A DNA stretch of 64,000 nucleotides from Flaccisagitta enflata (lineage: Eukaryota; Chaetognatha; Sagittoidea; Aphragmophora), in contig OZ231126.1 of assembly GCA_965153355.1 (NCBI GenBank), positions 107,136,001 to 107,200,000 on the forward strand. Direction: 5' to 3'. Shown here piece after piece: positions 11,439 through 21,593 of this stretch. The notes below the pieces were generated by a model. The model saw nothing but the letters and a program-made list of their open reading frames with translations. It was not told where the DNA came from and searched no databases. The number at the start of each line of letters is the position of its first letter. Position 1 is the first letter of the stretch. The position numbers and the translations under genes were made by a program.

Positions 11439-11441
11439 CAG

Positions 11442-12509
11442 TCAATCGTCCTCATCGCCAAGTGATTCTGTTTCGTCTCTGTTGTTTTTGGTTTTGTTTT
11501 GTCTTTTATCGTCTGCCTTTCTGTGCATTAAGGTATGGTGATATTTTCCGTTGCAATTCTGGCAGAAGTCTGTGCTAGTACAATCCTTAACCATATGCCC
11601 TCTAGTAAGGCACCGGATACATGCGCCATTTGCTCTAATCTGTGTAAATTTGTCTTCGTGATCAAGATTTAAAAAGGTTTTACACTGAGGTAGTTCATGA
11701 TAGATCGTACTGTTACAGGTTTTACAAAACCAATCATTCTCACCGGAAGCTTGTCTGGTTGCCGCGGCGATGTTTTGGGCTCTGTCTCTCTGCATGTTGT
11801 ACGTATTGTTTCGAGGTAGATTGTTGTTTTGAAGCCAATTGTTTACTTTGTTTTGATTTTGTTGTTGTTGTCCGTTCCGATACTGTCTGTATCCTCCTCC
11901 CCCTCCTCTCCCTCCATAAGGATGACGTTGTGGCGTTGGAAGGAGGGGAGCGGATGGGAACTGTTGAAAGTTTGCGGCAGCCACCGAAGCAGCTGTAGCG
12001 GCGGCAGTGGCATCGGGCGTATTGAGATCGGCATGAGACGAGATTTGTTTTGTGTTGTATCGTTTTTGACTGCCTCCTTTGGTTTTCGCTGGTGTTTTGA
12101 CATTTGATGTAAATTCCTGTGATTCAACGGAAACAGTATTGATTGTCATTAATTTGTTATCTTTTTTACTCGAGGTTGGTTTGGTTGAATGGTGGATAGC
12201 TGATAATTCTTCTCTTACTTTGTTTTCATGTGACAATAATTTCAGATAATCTGTGAATTGTGGTTCTGGCTCAAAACTTTCTGGGGTCATGCTGGTTAGT
12301 TTTTTAGATCTTTCTATTGCCCACCTATTCAAGCAAAAGGGAATCTTTTCAACTAGAATTCTGTTGATGGTGTCTGCATTATTAAAAATGCTATCTCTCT
12401 TTGCATTTTTTGCTTTGCAGTAAATAGTGGTGTGTGTAATTCTTAGTACTTTGAACTCAGATGGTTTGTTGCGGTTGATAGGTCTGTCACAGACAATATT
12501 ATTGATCAT
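11442..12509 (-). pseudogene. BEL/Pao Gag C-terminal half with three zinc knuckles
   Basis: 355 codons. The C-terminal third has CKTC...YHELPQC (CX2CX5HX4C), CIRCLTRGHMVKDC (CX2CX4HX4C) and CQNCNGKYHHTLMH (CX2CX4HX4H), the arrangement of BEL/Pao Gag. A Gln/Asn/Gly-rich linker (GGRGGGGG, QQQQNQ) precedes them. The frame ends with an acidic tail and TGA, then protease in the same frame. The start at 12509 is simply where the open frame begins: the rest of Gag lies upstream in other frames. Confidence 0.8.
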
Positions 12510-12647
12510 ATTGTGAATGCTTCTAGCTTCATATCCGAATTCTAATTTAAGGTGGTCAATTGCGTCTCTTAGATTTTCCTCTGCGTTTCCTCTTCCTTAA
12601 TAAAGCTCACAGATTTTCGCAGCTTCCCCTAAGAAGTAGTGTTTCAA

Positions 12648-13709
12648 TTAAATAATAAGCTCTCCAGCTGGTATCCCTGAATTGTCTGTGATTGTTTCGA
12701 ATCTCAGTAGAACTGACTCAAAGTCAACTTTACTATCTCCACTAAATCTCTGTTCCTCTGGCAATCTGTTTCTTTGTAAGAAATCACGTGCATCTTTAGC
12801 AGCAAAGAATCTCAATAGGTCTGTGTTAAAAAGTTGACCCTCATTGTTTATACTTTTGTTTTCATCCTCAGGGTTGAGGTCGATTGAGATTTTGGGCGAT
12901 TTTCGACCGGTGAGGGATGAATGACCGAGTGGTGAACTTGCTATCGCCCCTACGAACTTGTCCATGTTGTTAACGGATTGGTTATGGGGTTCCTCCTTCT
13001 TCATCTTGAATTTCTGTTGAGGTAAGTGAAAGTTTGAGGTATGAATATTATGGTTAAGATTTGGGTCTGATGGGGCATGCCTACTATTGTTTGGTTTGGG
13101 TAATTGTAGGTTTGGATTGTGATAAATTGGGAAAATTGGGGGAGTCTGTTTTTTGGTTTGTGTGTTTTTAGATTTGTTTGTGCAGCTAGCGCACTTTTGT
13201 GTCGATACATGTGATGTAGCGAATGGTATGTCTGAGTCTTGCCTGCTGATGTTTAGTCTCTCAATTTCTGCGTCTATCTGGTTGCCTACTTGTGCATGAG
13301 ACTGTGGGCGTTGTTTAGTATGGGTATGTGATTCCTGTTGTTTGGTTCTAACTTTTGGTCTGGTTGCGCATTCGTTAAGTATGTTTGTTTGTGTGTTGAT
13401 ATTTCCTGTATTGATTTGTGTTTGACTATTAGTCTGTCTCTCCGTGACTTGTTTTTTGCTATGTCTCTGTCTCTCCACGTTTGTAAGTTGTTGTTGATTG
13501 TTTTTGTTTGGGATTTCGTGATGAGATCGTGGGGATTGGGGGATTGTATCCAATCTTGCACATTCTGTAGCTAGTATATGAGTCTCGGTAGCATTTTCAC
13601 CTCTCATTTGTTGTACGGGTCTTTGGGAGTGATAATGAGTGGATGGGTGGGTGGGTGGGTGGTTTTGGGGTAATTGGGAATGTACCTGGGGTAGTGAGTG
13701 ATGATTCAT
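12648..13709 (-). pseudogene. BEL/Pao Gag, middle part (His/Asn/Gln-rich)
   Basis: A 353-codon frame of low complexity (many H, N, Q, T) ending in more ordinary sequence (FFAAKDARDFL, FSGDSKVDFESVLLRFE) that fits a BEL/Pao capsid-like region. It overlaps in position, but not in phase, with its neighbours on both sides, so Gag is broken at about 13.75 kb and about 12.6 kb. The upstream edge contains one copy of the ~60-bp repeat found at 36.1, 39.0, 42.9 and 44.1 kb. Confidence 0.65.
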
Positions 13710-13785
13710 ATTGGAGTGAGTTTGTGGTTGGATGCCCTCGGTCCTTCTTCTGTCAACAAGCGTTCTAGATGCATCGGCCCGTTCA

Positions 13786-14175
13786 TTAGTTTGTGTGGTT
13801 TGTTGGACGGTAGTGGGTGTTGGTTGGGGAATGTGGGTCTGCGTAGGATAGAGTATGGGATGATTGGGTATTCTGTTGATTAAGATTGTTGTTTGGCAAT
13901 TCTAAATATGAGACCATAGAGGCTGAATCGGATGGATGAAACGACCCTTGTGAATTGACCCAGCTACGTGTTCTGTTGACCCTTTCCAATCCCTCAATCG
14001 TCTCAAATTCTCTTTCCATGTCCACTTGTCCTTCCTCACTGATCTGTGCATTCGCGTCGTTTCCTTCTACTTCTGACAATGAGTGCATTTTCCCTAGCAA
14101 TAATCTGCATTCGTCATCGTATTTTTTCTTTTTATCATTAGAATGATTGTTTAACTTTTTCTTCCTCTCAATCAC
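13786..14175 (-). pseudogene. BEL/Pao Gag segment, charged
   Basis: A 129-codon frame, Lys-rich at first (ERKKKL, NDKKKKYDDE), then Ser/Asn-rich. It begins where the N-terminal Gag frame 15002-14172 stops (4-bp overlap, different phase) and closes before the His/Asn-rich frame. It is best read as the middle of one gag gene separated by indels. Confidence 0.6.
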
Positions 14176-15002
14176 CTTATTGTATTTCTTTGAAGGTTTT
14201 CATGTTTGTTCTTGCCGTCGATTGAGTTGATGTCTACGAGCTCAGGAACCATTGTTCGGTCCAATCTAGCCAATGAGGATGTGGTGACGGAAGCGTCATC
14301 AATTTCTTCGCAATCGTGATCTGTCCCATGTAGGTAAGGCAAAGAGTTTGTATGTGTAATGGGCATTCTTTCTCGGACTCTTGTATCGTACTGTCTATTT
14401 TTGTCTGTCCGAGTGGCAATGGGATGATAGAAAACATTTGAACTATGATCTTTCGCTCTCACCGAGGAATGTTGGGCCGACAATATTTGCTGTGAATTTG
14501 CTGACGGCCATTTTTGGGCAGATGTTTGTGAGAGGATAAGGGGTGGGTGCCATGGGCGGGACTGGGTGTTTTGAATGTCGATGACCCCCGCTCTTTGTTG
14601 CGGTTCGATCATAAGGAGTCGGAGTGAATTTGTCGCGTTCGCGATTTGTTGAGGTTCGGCCCATTGTCCCTTCCATAGGTGATTGCCAATTGGGCTAGAA
14701 ATAGACGAAGACGATAAAGACATGCTTGTTTTGGTGGTTAGTTTGTCAATATTTCCTCTCAACAGATCCGAGGTGAAACCATTTTTCCTCAACTTAAGTT
14801 CTGATTCCTTTTTCTCAAGTAATTTCCTGATTTCGTTTGCTTTGTTTTTGTCTGTCCTATCCTGACTGTTGATGGCCTGACTGTGGGTTTGTTTGTATTC
14901 TGTCAACAAATCGTTCATTTGTCTTCTAAGAGTTCTGAAGTATCTCTCGTCGTAGGTCGGTTCGTCGTCGTACCACATGTCAACTCGATGTGGTAGAACC
15001 AT
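14172..15002 (-). pseudogene. BEL/Pao Gag N-terminus
   Basis: 276 codons starting MVLPHRVDMWYDDEPTYDER. An amphipathic, probably coiled segment (LRRQMNDLLTEYKQ through LLEKKESELKLRK) follows. The ATG at 15002 is the natural Gag start: it is the first ATG of the element and no upstream frame is open. The frame ends at TGA 14172-14174, with the next gag segment 4 bp inside it in another phase. Confidence 0.65.
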
Positions 15003-15063
15003 CTTGACAATCTACTAATATTCAGCCAAATTTGGACGATCAATAGATTAACTAGCTACTGAA
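15003..15063. other. Head-to-head junction between two BEL/Pao copies
   Basis: The minus-strand gag starts at 15002, while plus-strand Pol of a second copy is recognisable from about 15080. Short complementary words (CTAATATTCAGCC and TAGCTGAATAATATG) lie either side of the junction. No LTR is visible between them. Confidence 0.5.
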
Positions 15064-15773
15064 ATTAATCCTTTAAATTTTAGCTGAATAATATGACTTT
15101 GTTGATGAAAAGACACGAGTTATTAGGAATGCATTGGATAGATAGGGAGAGAGAAGAGAAATTCAATATGGCGATGAAGAAGGAAGGGAATTTGAGAGGG
15201 TCCTTGAAGGAAAGAGAATATTTCAAATAGTCAGCTCACCTACAATACCATATAAATCGGCACTCACTAAAGAAATTCAAATAGCCACTAATAAATGGAA
15301 AAATTCTATTAACCACCTCAAAGGATTAACGATTAGCCGCTGGACTAACCCATTAGGATTAGAAGATAGTCTTACAGACCTTGCTATTTTCTGTGACTCC
15401 TCTAAAGATGGTTTTGGCATAGTAGGCTATTTCCGTAAATACCTCAAAGGGGGGGGGGACAAAATAAGTACCAGTTTCATCATTGGGAAATCACACGTAG
15501 TCCTGACAAACATGACACTCAACCCTACTGAAGAAGCATTACCACACGGTGATTCCATACCTAAATTAGAACTATGCGCTGCAAAAATTGCGGCACAATG
15601 GAGAGATACATTAGTTAGAACAAGTGGAGAAACATTCGCAAACATCTACCACTTTACAGACTCAGTCTGCGTTCTTAATTGGTTATTTGACTTCGACAGA
15701 AGATTCAAAACATTTGAAAATTTTAGAATTGAGGGCACTATCTCTACTTTCGGAATGGAGGCATGTACCTTAC
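15064..15773 (+). pseudogene. BEL/Pao RT end and RNase H (second copy, left half)
   Basis: HELLGMHWIDRERE is the post-palm RT motif, but the 'FDPLGL' region is missing after EREYFK (stop near 15228). HLKGLTISRWTNPLG and AIFCDSSKDGFG begin RNase H (first Asp). IPKLELCAAKIAA carries the Glu and HFTDSVCVLNWL the next Asp, followed by RFKTFENFR. A run of nine G at 15450 breaks the frame. The segment ends where the large LTR element starts. Its continuation is at 30662, starting SKLNPANLSSKG, the usual next block of this RNase H. Confidence 0.8.
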
Positions 15774-16178
15774 TGAATTAGAGCGGTTGTAGCAATCTAT
15801 ATAAGCTATCCGAGTGGTAATAGCAAATTGACTATAAGGCTATCAGAGGCATACAATATGATACTAAAGAATATACCAAGTTTTCACATCATAACTACTT
15901 TACCTTTATTCTTTCAATCCAAGAAGAAGCGTGTTGATGTCAAGAAAGGAGATACATAAGTGAATACAATGAAACAGAAAAACCCCCAATCTATGGGGCA
16001 AGCGTGGTCCGATGATGATGCTCGGGGGTTGAGAGAGATCGAACCAATGAGAGAGCGCGGGGGGGAGAGAGAAGCAGAGAGAGAGAGAGAGACCGGGAGA
16101 GAGAGAGAGAGAGAGAGAGAGAGATATTGATCGACCGCGTGGATGATAACTAATTTTAATACAAATAATGATATCTCA
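15774..16178 (-). repeat. 3' LTR of the large Ty3/Gypsy-like element
   Basis: 405 bp, matching 30257-30661 at every base I compared except 16128 (T) against 30611 (C). On the element strand it begins TGAGATATCA and ends CTAATTCA, the usual TG...CA. It contains a (GA)n/(TC)n tract, a polyadenylation-like AATAAA (complement of 15905-15910) and a TATATAG word. Immediately outside it on the internal side is the purine stretch GGGGGGATC (complement of 16179-16187), a polypurine tract. Confidence 0.93.
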
Positions 16179-16217
16179 GATCCCCCCGTAAAATTCGTTA
16201 TCCATCCCCCGAATCAA

Positions 16218-17888
16218 CTACCTGTTCAGCATTCCCCCGTCAACACCATTGTAAACATTGACACCGCCATTTCGATTGCAACATTTTGAGACGCAAAGAT
16301 AGCAAATAACGCACATGACTGTTATTCCAATGAATGATACAATAACGCAAGTGGCAACAAACGGATTCTTGAGGTAGCTAAGTGGAGAAACGCCACTACG
16401 AAAAGTCGTAATATTCTTGAAAACTTTTGGATTTGGGATAAATGGCAAAGTAAAGTTCTTGGGCGTTCTAGAGCTAAATTTGAGTGGCCTTGCACGGGCA
16501 GTTTTGATATCAATCACTGGAGACTTTGGATAAAGGTTCAAGGTTTCTGACCCCATTTTGATCCCAAGGTTTTGCCTTTTTTCAATATAGGTACATTTGT
16601 TTCCATGTAGATTCAGCAAAACCTTCCCATTATCTAGGTTTACGATTTGTCCAGTCTCACGTGATTGAATCAAAGCGCCAACTTTACCATATGAGACAGA
16701 GAATTTTGAGGGGTCACCTTTATCAAAACAGGAACCAGTTTTACGTTCATTCAAAATGGAATCAAGGCATTTTAAAGTGTTTGTTGGTGGGATAACATTT
16801 TTGAAACATGCTACAAGATCATGCTTCCTAATGCACGCATCAGAAGACCTAATATCATCAATCGCGTTTTTTGCGTTTGCTAATGGAACGTCCGTTGGAA
16901 TCAAAAATCTAAAATTCTTAGACAAGTCGTTTCGAGAGACAAGCATGTTATCAGATGTTTCAATCAAAGCCACTTCTTGAAAAACCGGGTCTTGTGAAAT
17001 AATCGGGTACGTGACAACAAAAGTAATACTTTTATCAGTAACAGAATGGATTGACAATTTTGATAGAGAATAAAGATAGATTGGCGCAACGCGGTAAAGA
17101 GTATAATCAAAATTTTTGGCTCTTGTCATGTGTTCCAGCGTAACAATATCTAATACATAGTGAGTCAAAGAATTCATCATCGCTGCCTCCACCAGCCTAT
17201 CAAAATAAATTTCCATTTTGGTAATCTGTTCGTCCAATTTCATAGTTAACACGTCACAGGAGTGAGTCTCCTCTAATTTGTTCACTTGCTCTACAATCAA
17301 ATTGCGATGGATGCCCAAAATTTCGTCCTCTTTAAAGAGATATTGCTGATTTTGTGTAAAAGAGCGTTCATCCATCATAATTTGATCCAATTTCCCTTCC
17401 ATGTCAGACAACTTCTGCTTTAATTGTCGCAAACGATAATCAGTATAAAAATATGAAGCCCCCATTACAACTAAATCCAAAAGACCAAGTGCAACTGCAA
17501 AACCGTTGTTAGACCTTGTATGTCTGTTGTATCGTGATGGATTTTTAAGATAAAAATTAAGGAATTCCTGATGATCCTTAATGTCTCGAACACGCTTTAT
17601 GAGAAAATCAACACTTTGACCCCAGCGAGACTCTATCTTAGAAAGACACTTTTGACCGTTCTCATCTTCTTTATCATCGTATCCATTTTTTATCATCTGT
17701 GGTAAAATCGAGTTCACCCCTAAATGCAGGTAGAGAACGCCGTCTCCTTTCATTTCAAGTACCTTTCCTTGAAGCTCAATTGCTTTGCAGCCGTGTTCAT
17801 CAGCCAAGAGAACCGAGTCTGACTGGGAATTGACCACTGAGATCGAGACCAGGAATAGAAACGCCATGACCTGAAACCAAATGACCAT
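16218..17888 (-). CDS. env: Env-like membrane fusion glycoprotein, F-protein layout (556 aa)
   Basis: The start is MVIWFQVMAFLFLVSISVV, a signal peptide (an internal Met at residue 8 would also serve). A basic RHTR site at residues 122-125 fits furin cleavage. Directly after it comes a Gly/Ala-rich hydrophobic segment (NNGFAVALGLLDLVV) like a fusion peptide, then a heptad-rich stretch (LRQLKQKLSDMEGKLDQI). Near the C-terminus is one transmembrane span (about residues 510-532) with Cys clusters and a short tail. This cleavage-fusion peptide-coiled coil-TM order is that of insect errantivirus Env and baculovirus F proteins. The role inferred is particle entry by membrane fusion. The ORF is intact and ends TAG at 16218-16220, about 40 bp from the LTR. 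A spliced mRNA would be expected; I have not identified its sites. Confidence 0.8.
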   Translation of the reverse strand: MVIWFQVMAFLFLVSISVVNSQSDSVLLADEHGCKAIELQGKVLEMKGDGVLYLHLGVNSILPQMIKNGYDDKEDENGQKCLSKIESRWGQSVDFLIKRVRDIKDHQEFLNFYLKNPSRYNRHTRSNNGFAVALGLLDLVVMGASYFYTDYRLRQLKQKLSDMEGKLDQIMMDERSFTQNQQYLFKEDEILGIHRNLIVEQVNKLEETHSCDVLTMKLDEQITKMEIYFDRLVEAAMMNSLTHYVLDIVTLEHMTRAKNFDYTLYRVAPIYLYSLSKLSIHSVTDKSITFVVTYPIISQDPVFQEVALIETSDNMLVSRNDLSKNFRFLIPTDVPLANAKNAIDDIRSSDACIRKHDLVACFKNVIPPTNTLKCLDSILNERKTGSCFDKGDPSKFSVSYGKVGALIQSRETGQIVNLDNGKVLLNLHGNKCTYIEKRQNLGIKMGSETLNLYPKSPVIDIKTARARPLKFSSRTPKNFTLPFIPNPKVFKNITTFRSGVSPLSYLKNPFVATCVIVSFIGITVMCVICYLCVSKCCNRNGGVNVYNGVDGGMLNR

Positions 17889-18380
17889 TGAATCTTCTCA
17901 GAGAAAACATATAAAAGGACGCCACACACACTAATGATTAGTTGTGAGAAAAGTTATGAAAATCCACTTGCATAAATTCGACAATCTCTACGAAAAAATT
18001 CGCGAAAAACACGTATTTTCTTCTACAAAGCATAGTAAATTTACAAATAACAATGCGCATAAATATTAAATATGTAAAAATTGTAGCTACAACAAACGGG
18101 ATTGATTAACAATTTGTGAAAAGTAACAGTGAAAAATTAACATAAATAGTAATTGTTTCTCTATTTTGACTACTGGAATAACAATTTTGTTACCCAAATC
18201 CATGGGATATTAACCAAATACATGTGGCCTTACTGTAAACACAGGACTACTTGTCCACTCCACCAAGTGAAAGCACCACAATAACAAAATATGTTAATTA
18301 CTTTGGATTACCGAGTACTCTTGGACTAACACTTGTATACAACTCAGAATCAAAACTTCCACGATGCCGAGTACATTTTC
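17889..18380. other. Spacer of the LTR element upstream of env
   Basis: AT-rich, no ORF. On the element strand it lies between integrase and env and could contain the env splice acceptor, which I cannot fix by eye. Confidence 0.4.
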
Positions 18381-18510
18381 ATCAGACTTGGACTACAGGT
18401 ACAATGTCGAGTACAATTTAAACCAGTTACCTTTTACATCACTGGACTACAGGTACATTGCCGAGTACAATTTAAACCAAATCTGGACTACAGGTACAAC
18501 GCAAAGCAAC
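18381..18510 (+). repeat. Three direct repeats around GGACTACAGGTACA
   Basis: TTGGACTACAGGTACAATGT, TGGACTACAGGTACATTGCC and TGGACTACAGGTACAACGCA at about 18387, 18442 and 18484. The first two are followed by GAGTACAATTTAAACCA. They are inside the LTR element spacer. Confidence 0.8.
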
Positions 18511-18674
18511 CAACTTGAAACTGACTTTGCAACAAGAGGCCCCTACAGGTGTAATTCCAACTGCGCACAACCAGTCATCAAGATATTAAACAATATTAAT
18601 AAGATAGATAATGTGATTAAATAAATAATCCGATTTCCTAAGAGGCTTCACTTGTATCAGGTCGAGCTCCAACC

Positions 18675-18840
18675 AAGCAAACCAACACCAGTTGACCAAC
18701 ACCAGCTAACCAACACCAGCTAACCAACACCAGCCAACCAACACCAACTAACAAACACCAGCTAACCAACACCAGCCAACCAACACCAGCTAACCAACAC
18801 CAACTAACCTCACCACTAACCAACACCAGCTAACCAATAT
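18675..18840 (+). repeat. Minisatellite of CCAACACCAGCTAA-type units
   Basis: About eleven imperfect copies of a 13-14 bp unit (AACCAACACCAGCT). Inside the spacer of the LTR element. The Trp/Val/Leu-rich minus-strand frame across it is an artefact. Confidence 0.9.
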
Positions 18841-18948
18841 CAGCAATCCAACATTAACAAAATGATTATAAACCTTAAAACCGACTGCCAAAGCAAATTC
18901 ATTAAATAATATAAATAGATGTAAAATGCGTGTTTTTTGAATAGTATC

Positions 18949-19227
18949 ATGAGTTCAAATTTGACTCGCGCGGAGAAGAGGCTGATGGCGCGTTTGCGAT
19001 CATCTGCACCGCCACGCTTCAACACCATGCCTTACCATCCTCCGTCGCCGATGCCTACATCGTTTTCGGCATCGCCAACGCCGCTTCCTTCCAGGAATGC
19101 GACTTGGGTGCCGCCGACGCCGATTCGGTCTCAAACGTCGACGTCACCGGTCACCATCATCTCCGCCGTGATCTCGTCACTTATTTTCGCCGTTTGGCTT
19201 TTTTGCACGTGTAAGAATCAATATTAG
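18949..19227 (+). CDS. Antisense ORF inside the LTR element: small Pro/Ser-rich membrane protein (92 aa)
   Basis: ATG at 18949 (MSSNLTRAEKRLMARLRSS) gives a basic start, a long Pro/Ser/Thr segment (PPSPMP, SASPTPLPS) with an NAT glycosylation site, then a hydrophobic span (VTIISAVISSLIFAVWLFC) next to the C-terminus CKNQY, ending TAG. An in-frame ATG at 18937 is also possible. It lies on the strand opposite to all element genes, between integrase and env. The composition is locally GC-rich against AT-rich flanks, as expected of coding sequence. The layout suggests a C-tail-anchored or type III membrane protein. Antisense genes are known in some retroviruses (for example HTLV-1 HBZ), but no homology is claimed. 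Could be chance. Confidence 0.4.
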   Translation: MSSNLTRAEKRLMARLRSSAPPRFNTMPYHPPSPMPTSFSASPTPLPSRNATWVPPTPIRSQTSTSPVTIISAVISSLIFAVWLFCTCKNQY

Positions 19228-19229
19228 AG

Positions 19230-19442
19230 TATATCGAAACGATAAGATAAGGATAAGATAGTGATATCAACCAAAGAAATCATGATTCCACCTCAATTCA
19301 GTTCGTAACCTTTGGCGCAAAGGGAAGTTCGCACCGGTCGTTGCCTTCTTCCGTCGTCATTGTCGTCGTCATGGCAACGGCCAGATTGAGAATCGAAGGG
19401 ACGACAACAACAACAACATCAATCTCATCGACTTGAGCAACG

Positions 19443-19473
<31 letters not shown>

Positions 19474-20129
19474 CGATCCCTCATCCGTTGCTGCTGCCAA
19501 TCCCGCTGCTGCTGCAGCTATCTCCGCCGATGCTGCTGCTGCTGCTGTCGCCGAGTTTGCGTGATTGAGGTGGGAATATGAAACGCGATCAAAATAAGAT
19601 AAACAAAATTGATAATATGACAACGCCAAGACCAGAACCCAAAATAGCAGAAAATATATAGGATATATATTTCCTTTTCTCTCAGGATTCCGCTGTTACC
19701 ATCACACGGATCTCTCTGAAGAGTCATTTTGTCTGTCTGTCTGGCTTTCTATATGTCTATTTATCTGTCTGTCTATTTATCTGTCTATTTATCTGTCCGT
19801 CATTTTCTTTGTCATTATTTCGTTCTAGTTTTCAGTAGTATGTTTAGTTTTTAGTAGTATAGTATGTCATTTTTATCGTTTTTATCAATGTATGTCATTG
19901 TTGCTTTGAATTTGAGCCTTTTAACTGAGAACAGAGATGAAAGGAAATGAGGAAATCAAATGAAATGAAATGAAGTAAGATAGAAAGCTAAAAACATGAA
20001 AGTAAAGCAAACGTGTGATTCTAACAAACTGAGAGAACAGGAAATGATATGAAATGAAAATGAAATAAATTCATTTACAGTGTTTATCCCCCCGTTGTTA
20101 GATAAATACGTTTGTCATGTTTTAGTCAG
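19230..20129. other. Spacer of the LTR element downstream of integrase
   Basis: Contains a (CAA)n tract at 19438-19472, GCT/GCC trinucleotide runs at 19490-19550, and TCTGTCTATTTATCTG repeats at 19730-19800. No convincing gene on either strand. Confidence 0.5.
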
Positions 20130-21593
20130 TTACTCCTTGTAGTTGATTTTCCCGCCTCTTTTCCTCAGCCGTTTTGACCAGTTTTCAACTTTTTCTGATT
20201 CTGTCACATCATTGGCCTTTTGTTGCTTGATGGCCAATTCTTCCTTTTTCATTTCATCCACCGCTACTCCGTCCAAATAGATCCCAGGCAGGTTAGAAGC
20301 CGGCATTCCACCAAAATCTTCCTCCACATCCTGGGTCACAGCAGCTTTGCTGTTGAGAAACAAGTTGCTGTAGTTGCCCACGGGCTTAATTGGATAGCAG
20401 TCCGACAGATGTCGCGTGATTCTCTTTCCAGTTTCCAGGTCCTCAAGCACGAGCGAGGTTTTCCCTAGAATTTCTGTCACTTTTGCAGCCTTGAATCTAG
20501 GCAGGAGAGATGAGAGATATGCCAATCGTTCGCTGAATGCGAATATGCGAATCCAGATTTTTTGCCCCTTTTGAATTCCAAGAGAATGAACCGTGGCTCT
20601 TGGGTTATTCTTCATGCACAAATATGTATCATATTTGTTTTTGAGCACTTCCGTCATTTTTTGGAATTTATCAACTCTTTTTTCCCAAAACTCGTTGTAG
20701 GGCAGAGTTTCCTCTGGCATCTCCAAAACTGGATGATAGAACGTAGATTTTGAGTTCATGAGGAGTTGATAAGGAGTTGAGTTGAGGTACGGATGAATGA
20801 GACTTGAGTTCAGTAGAACTTGAAGAAATTTCACGTTGGAAAGCCATTCATTGAGGTTCCGACCAACGATCAGACTTTTCATGGCTCCTGAGAATTTTCT
20901 GACAGCCAAGCCTTCAGAAATTGAGCTTTGAGGATGATATGCATCTGTCAGTCTGTGATGGATGGATCCAAGAGTGAATAGAGCCTGATTGAGTCGATTC
21001 AAAAACGATTTTCCCCGATCACTGATGATTTCGATGCTTGATCCATAACTGGCAATAATTCCCTCAAACAGCAATTTTGCCGTTTCCGTTGCTTCCAGGG
21101 ACTTTGCAATTGAGAAGTGCACAAGACGCAGATTCAGCTCTACACAGGCTAGTATGTAGTATTTCGAGTTTCCATGCATTATCGGCCCTTTATAATCCAC
21201 GGCCCACTTATTCATCAAATCGCTTGTTAGATTTGGCAGTGCACATTTGTTTTTCTTTCTTGCTTTCATTTGTGCGCAATTTGGGCATCTTGATGTGACA
21301 TTATAGGCCAACCGAAATGCATATGGAGTCCAGAAGTCTTTGCAGAAGAGTGTGTAGAGATAGACATGAGCCCTGTGCTGTTTTGCATGCAAAGAAGCCA
21401 TGCGTCTCTCCGCGTCCGAGTTCTCCAGGACCAAGCAGAATTGATGAGATTCACCTTTTACCGGCATTTTGGCTTTGAAAACGAGCCCATCAATCATCAC
21501 AAGGCTTTCAATGCTATTGTGTAATTTCGTGAAAAGCGTGTCAGACCGACGCTCATAATCCACCTCCACGTCATCGACTTTTTCACCATTCAA
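20130..21593 (-). CDS. Ty3/Gypsy-like integrase
   Basis: 487 codons from a TTG at 21593, so translation probably enters from Pol by frameshifting and not by initiation. An HHCC-type zinc domain is present (His69 with His73 or His76, then C103-x2-C106 in RCPNCAQ). The catalytic core has Asp133 (AVDYKGP), Asp192 (SDRGKSF) and Glu227 in YHPQSSISEG, with 34 residues between the last two, as in retroviral integrases. The C-terminal region (PRFKAAKVTEILGKTSLVLE to HLSDCYPI) resembles the GPY/F module of Ty3/Gypsy integrases. The reading frame overlaps the end of Pol by 11 bp in the +1 phase and ends TAA at 20130-20132. It inserts element DNA into the genome. The usual GQ(V/T)ER motif is altered, so this is a diverged lineage. 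Confidence 0.87.
   Translation of the reverse strand: MNGEKVDDVEVDYERRSDTLFTKLHNSIESLVMIDGLVFKAKMPVKGESHQFCLVLENSDAERRMASLHAKQHRAHVYLYTLFCKDFWTPYAFRLAYNVTSRCPNCAQMKARKKNKCALPNLTSDLMNKWAVDYKGPIMHGNSKYYILACVELNLRLVHFSIAKSLEATETAKLLFEGIIASYGSSIEIISDRGKSFLNRLNQALFTLGSIHHRLTDAYHPQSSISEGLAVRKFSGAMKSLIVGRNLNEWLSNVKFLQVLLNSSLIHPYLNSTPYQLLMNSKSTFYHPVLEMPEETLPYNEFWEKRVDKFQKMTEVLKNKYDTYLCMKNNPRATVHSLGIQKGQKIWIRIFAFSERLAYLSSLLPRFKAAKVTEILGKTSLVLEDLETGKRITRHLSDCYPIKPVGNYSNLFLNSKAAVTQDVEEDFGGMPASNLPGIYLDGVAVDEMKKEELAIKQQKANDVTESEKVENWSKRLRKRGGKINYKE

Noticed and set aside
16756-16980. Plus-strand ORF within env
   Set aside because: Antisense shadow of the env gene with no membrane or domain signal.
18638-18826. 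Trp/Val/Leu-rich minus-strand ORF as a membrane protein
   Set aside because: It is the reverse translation of the CCAACACCAGCTAA minisatellite.
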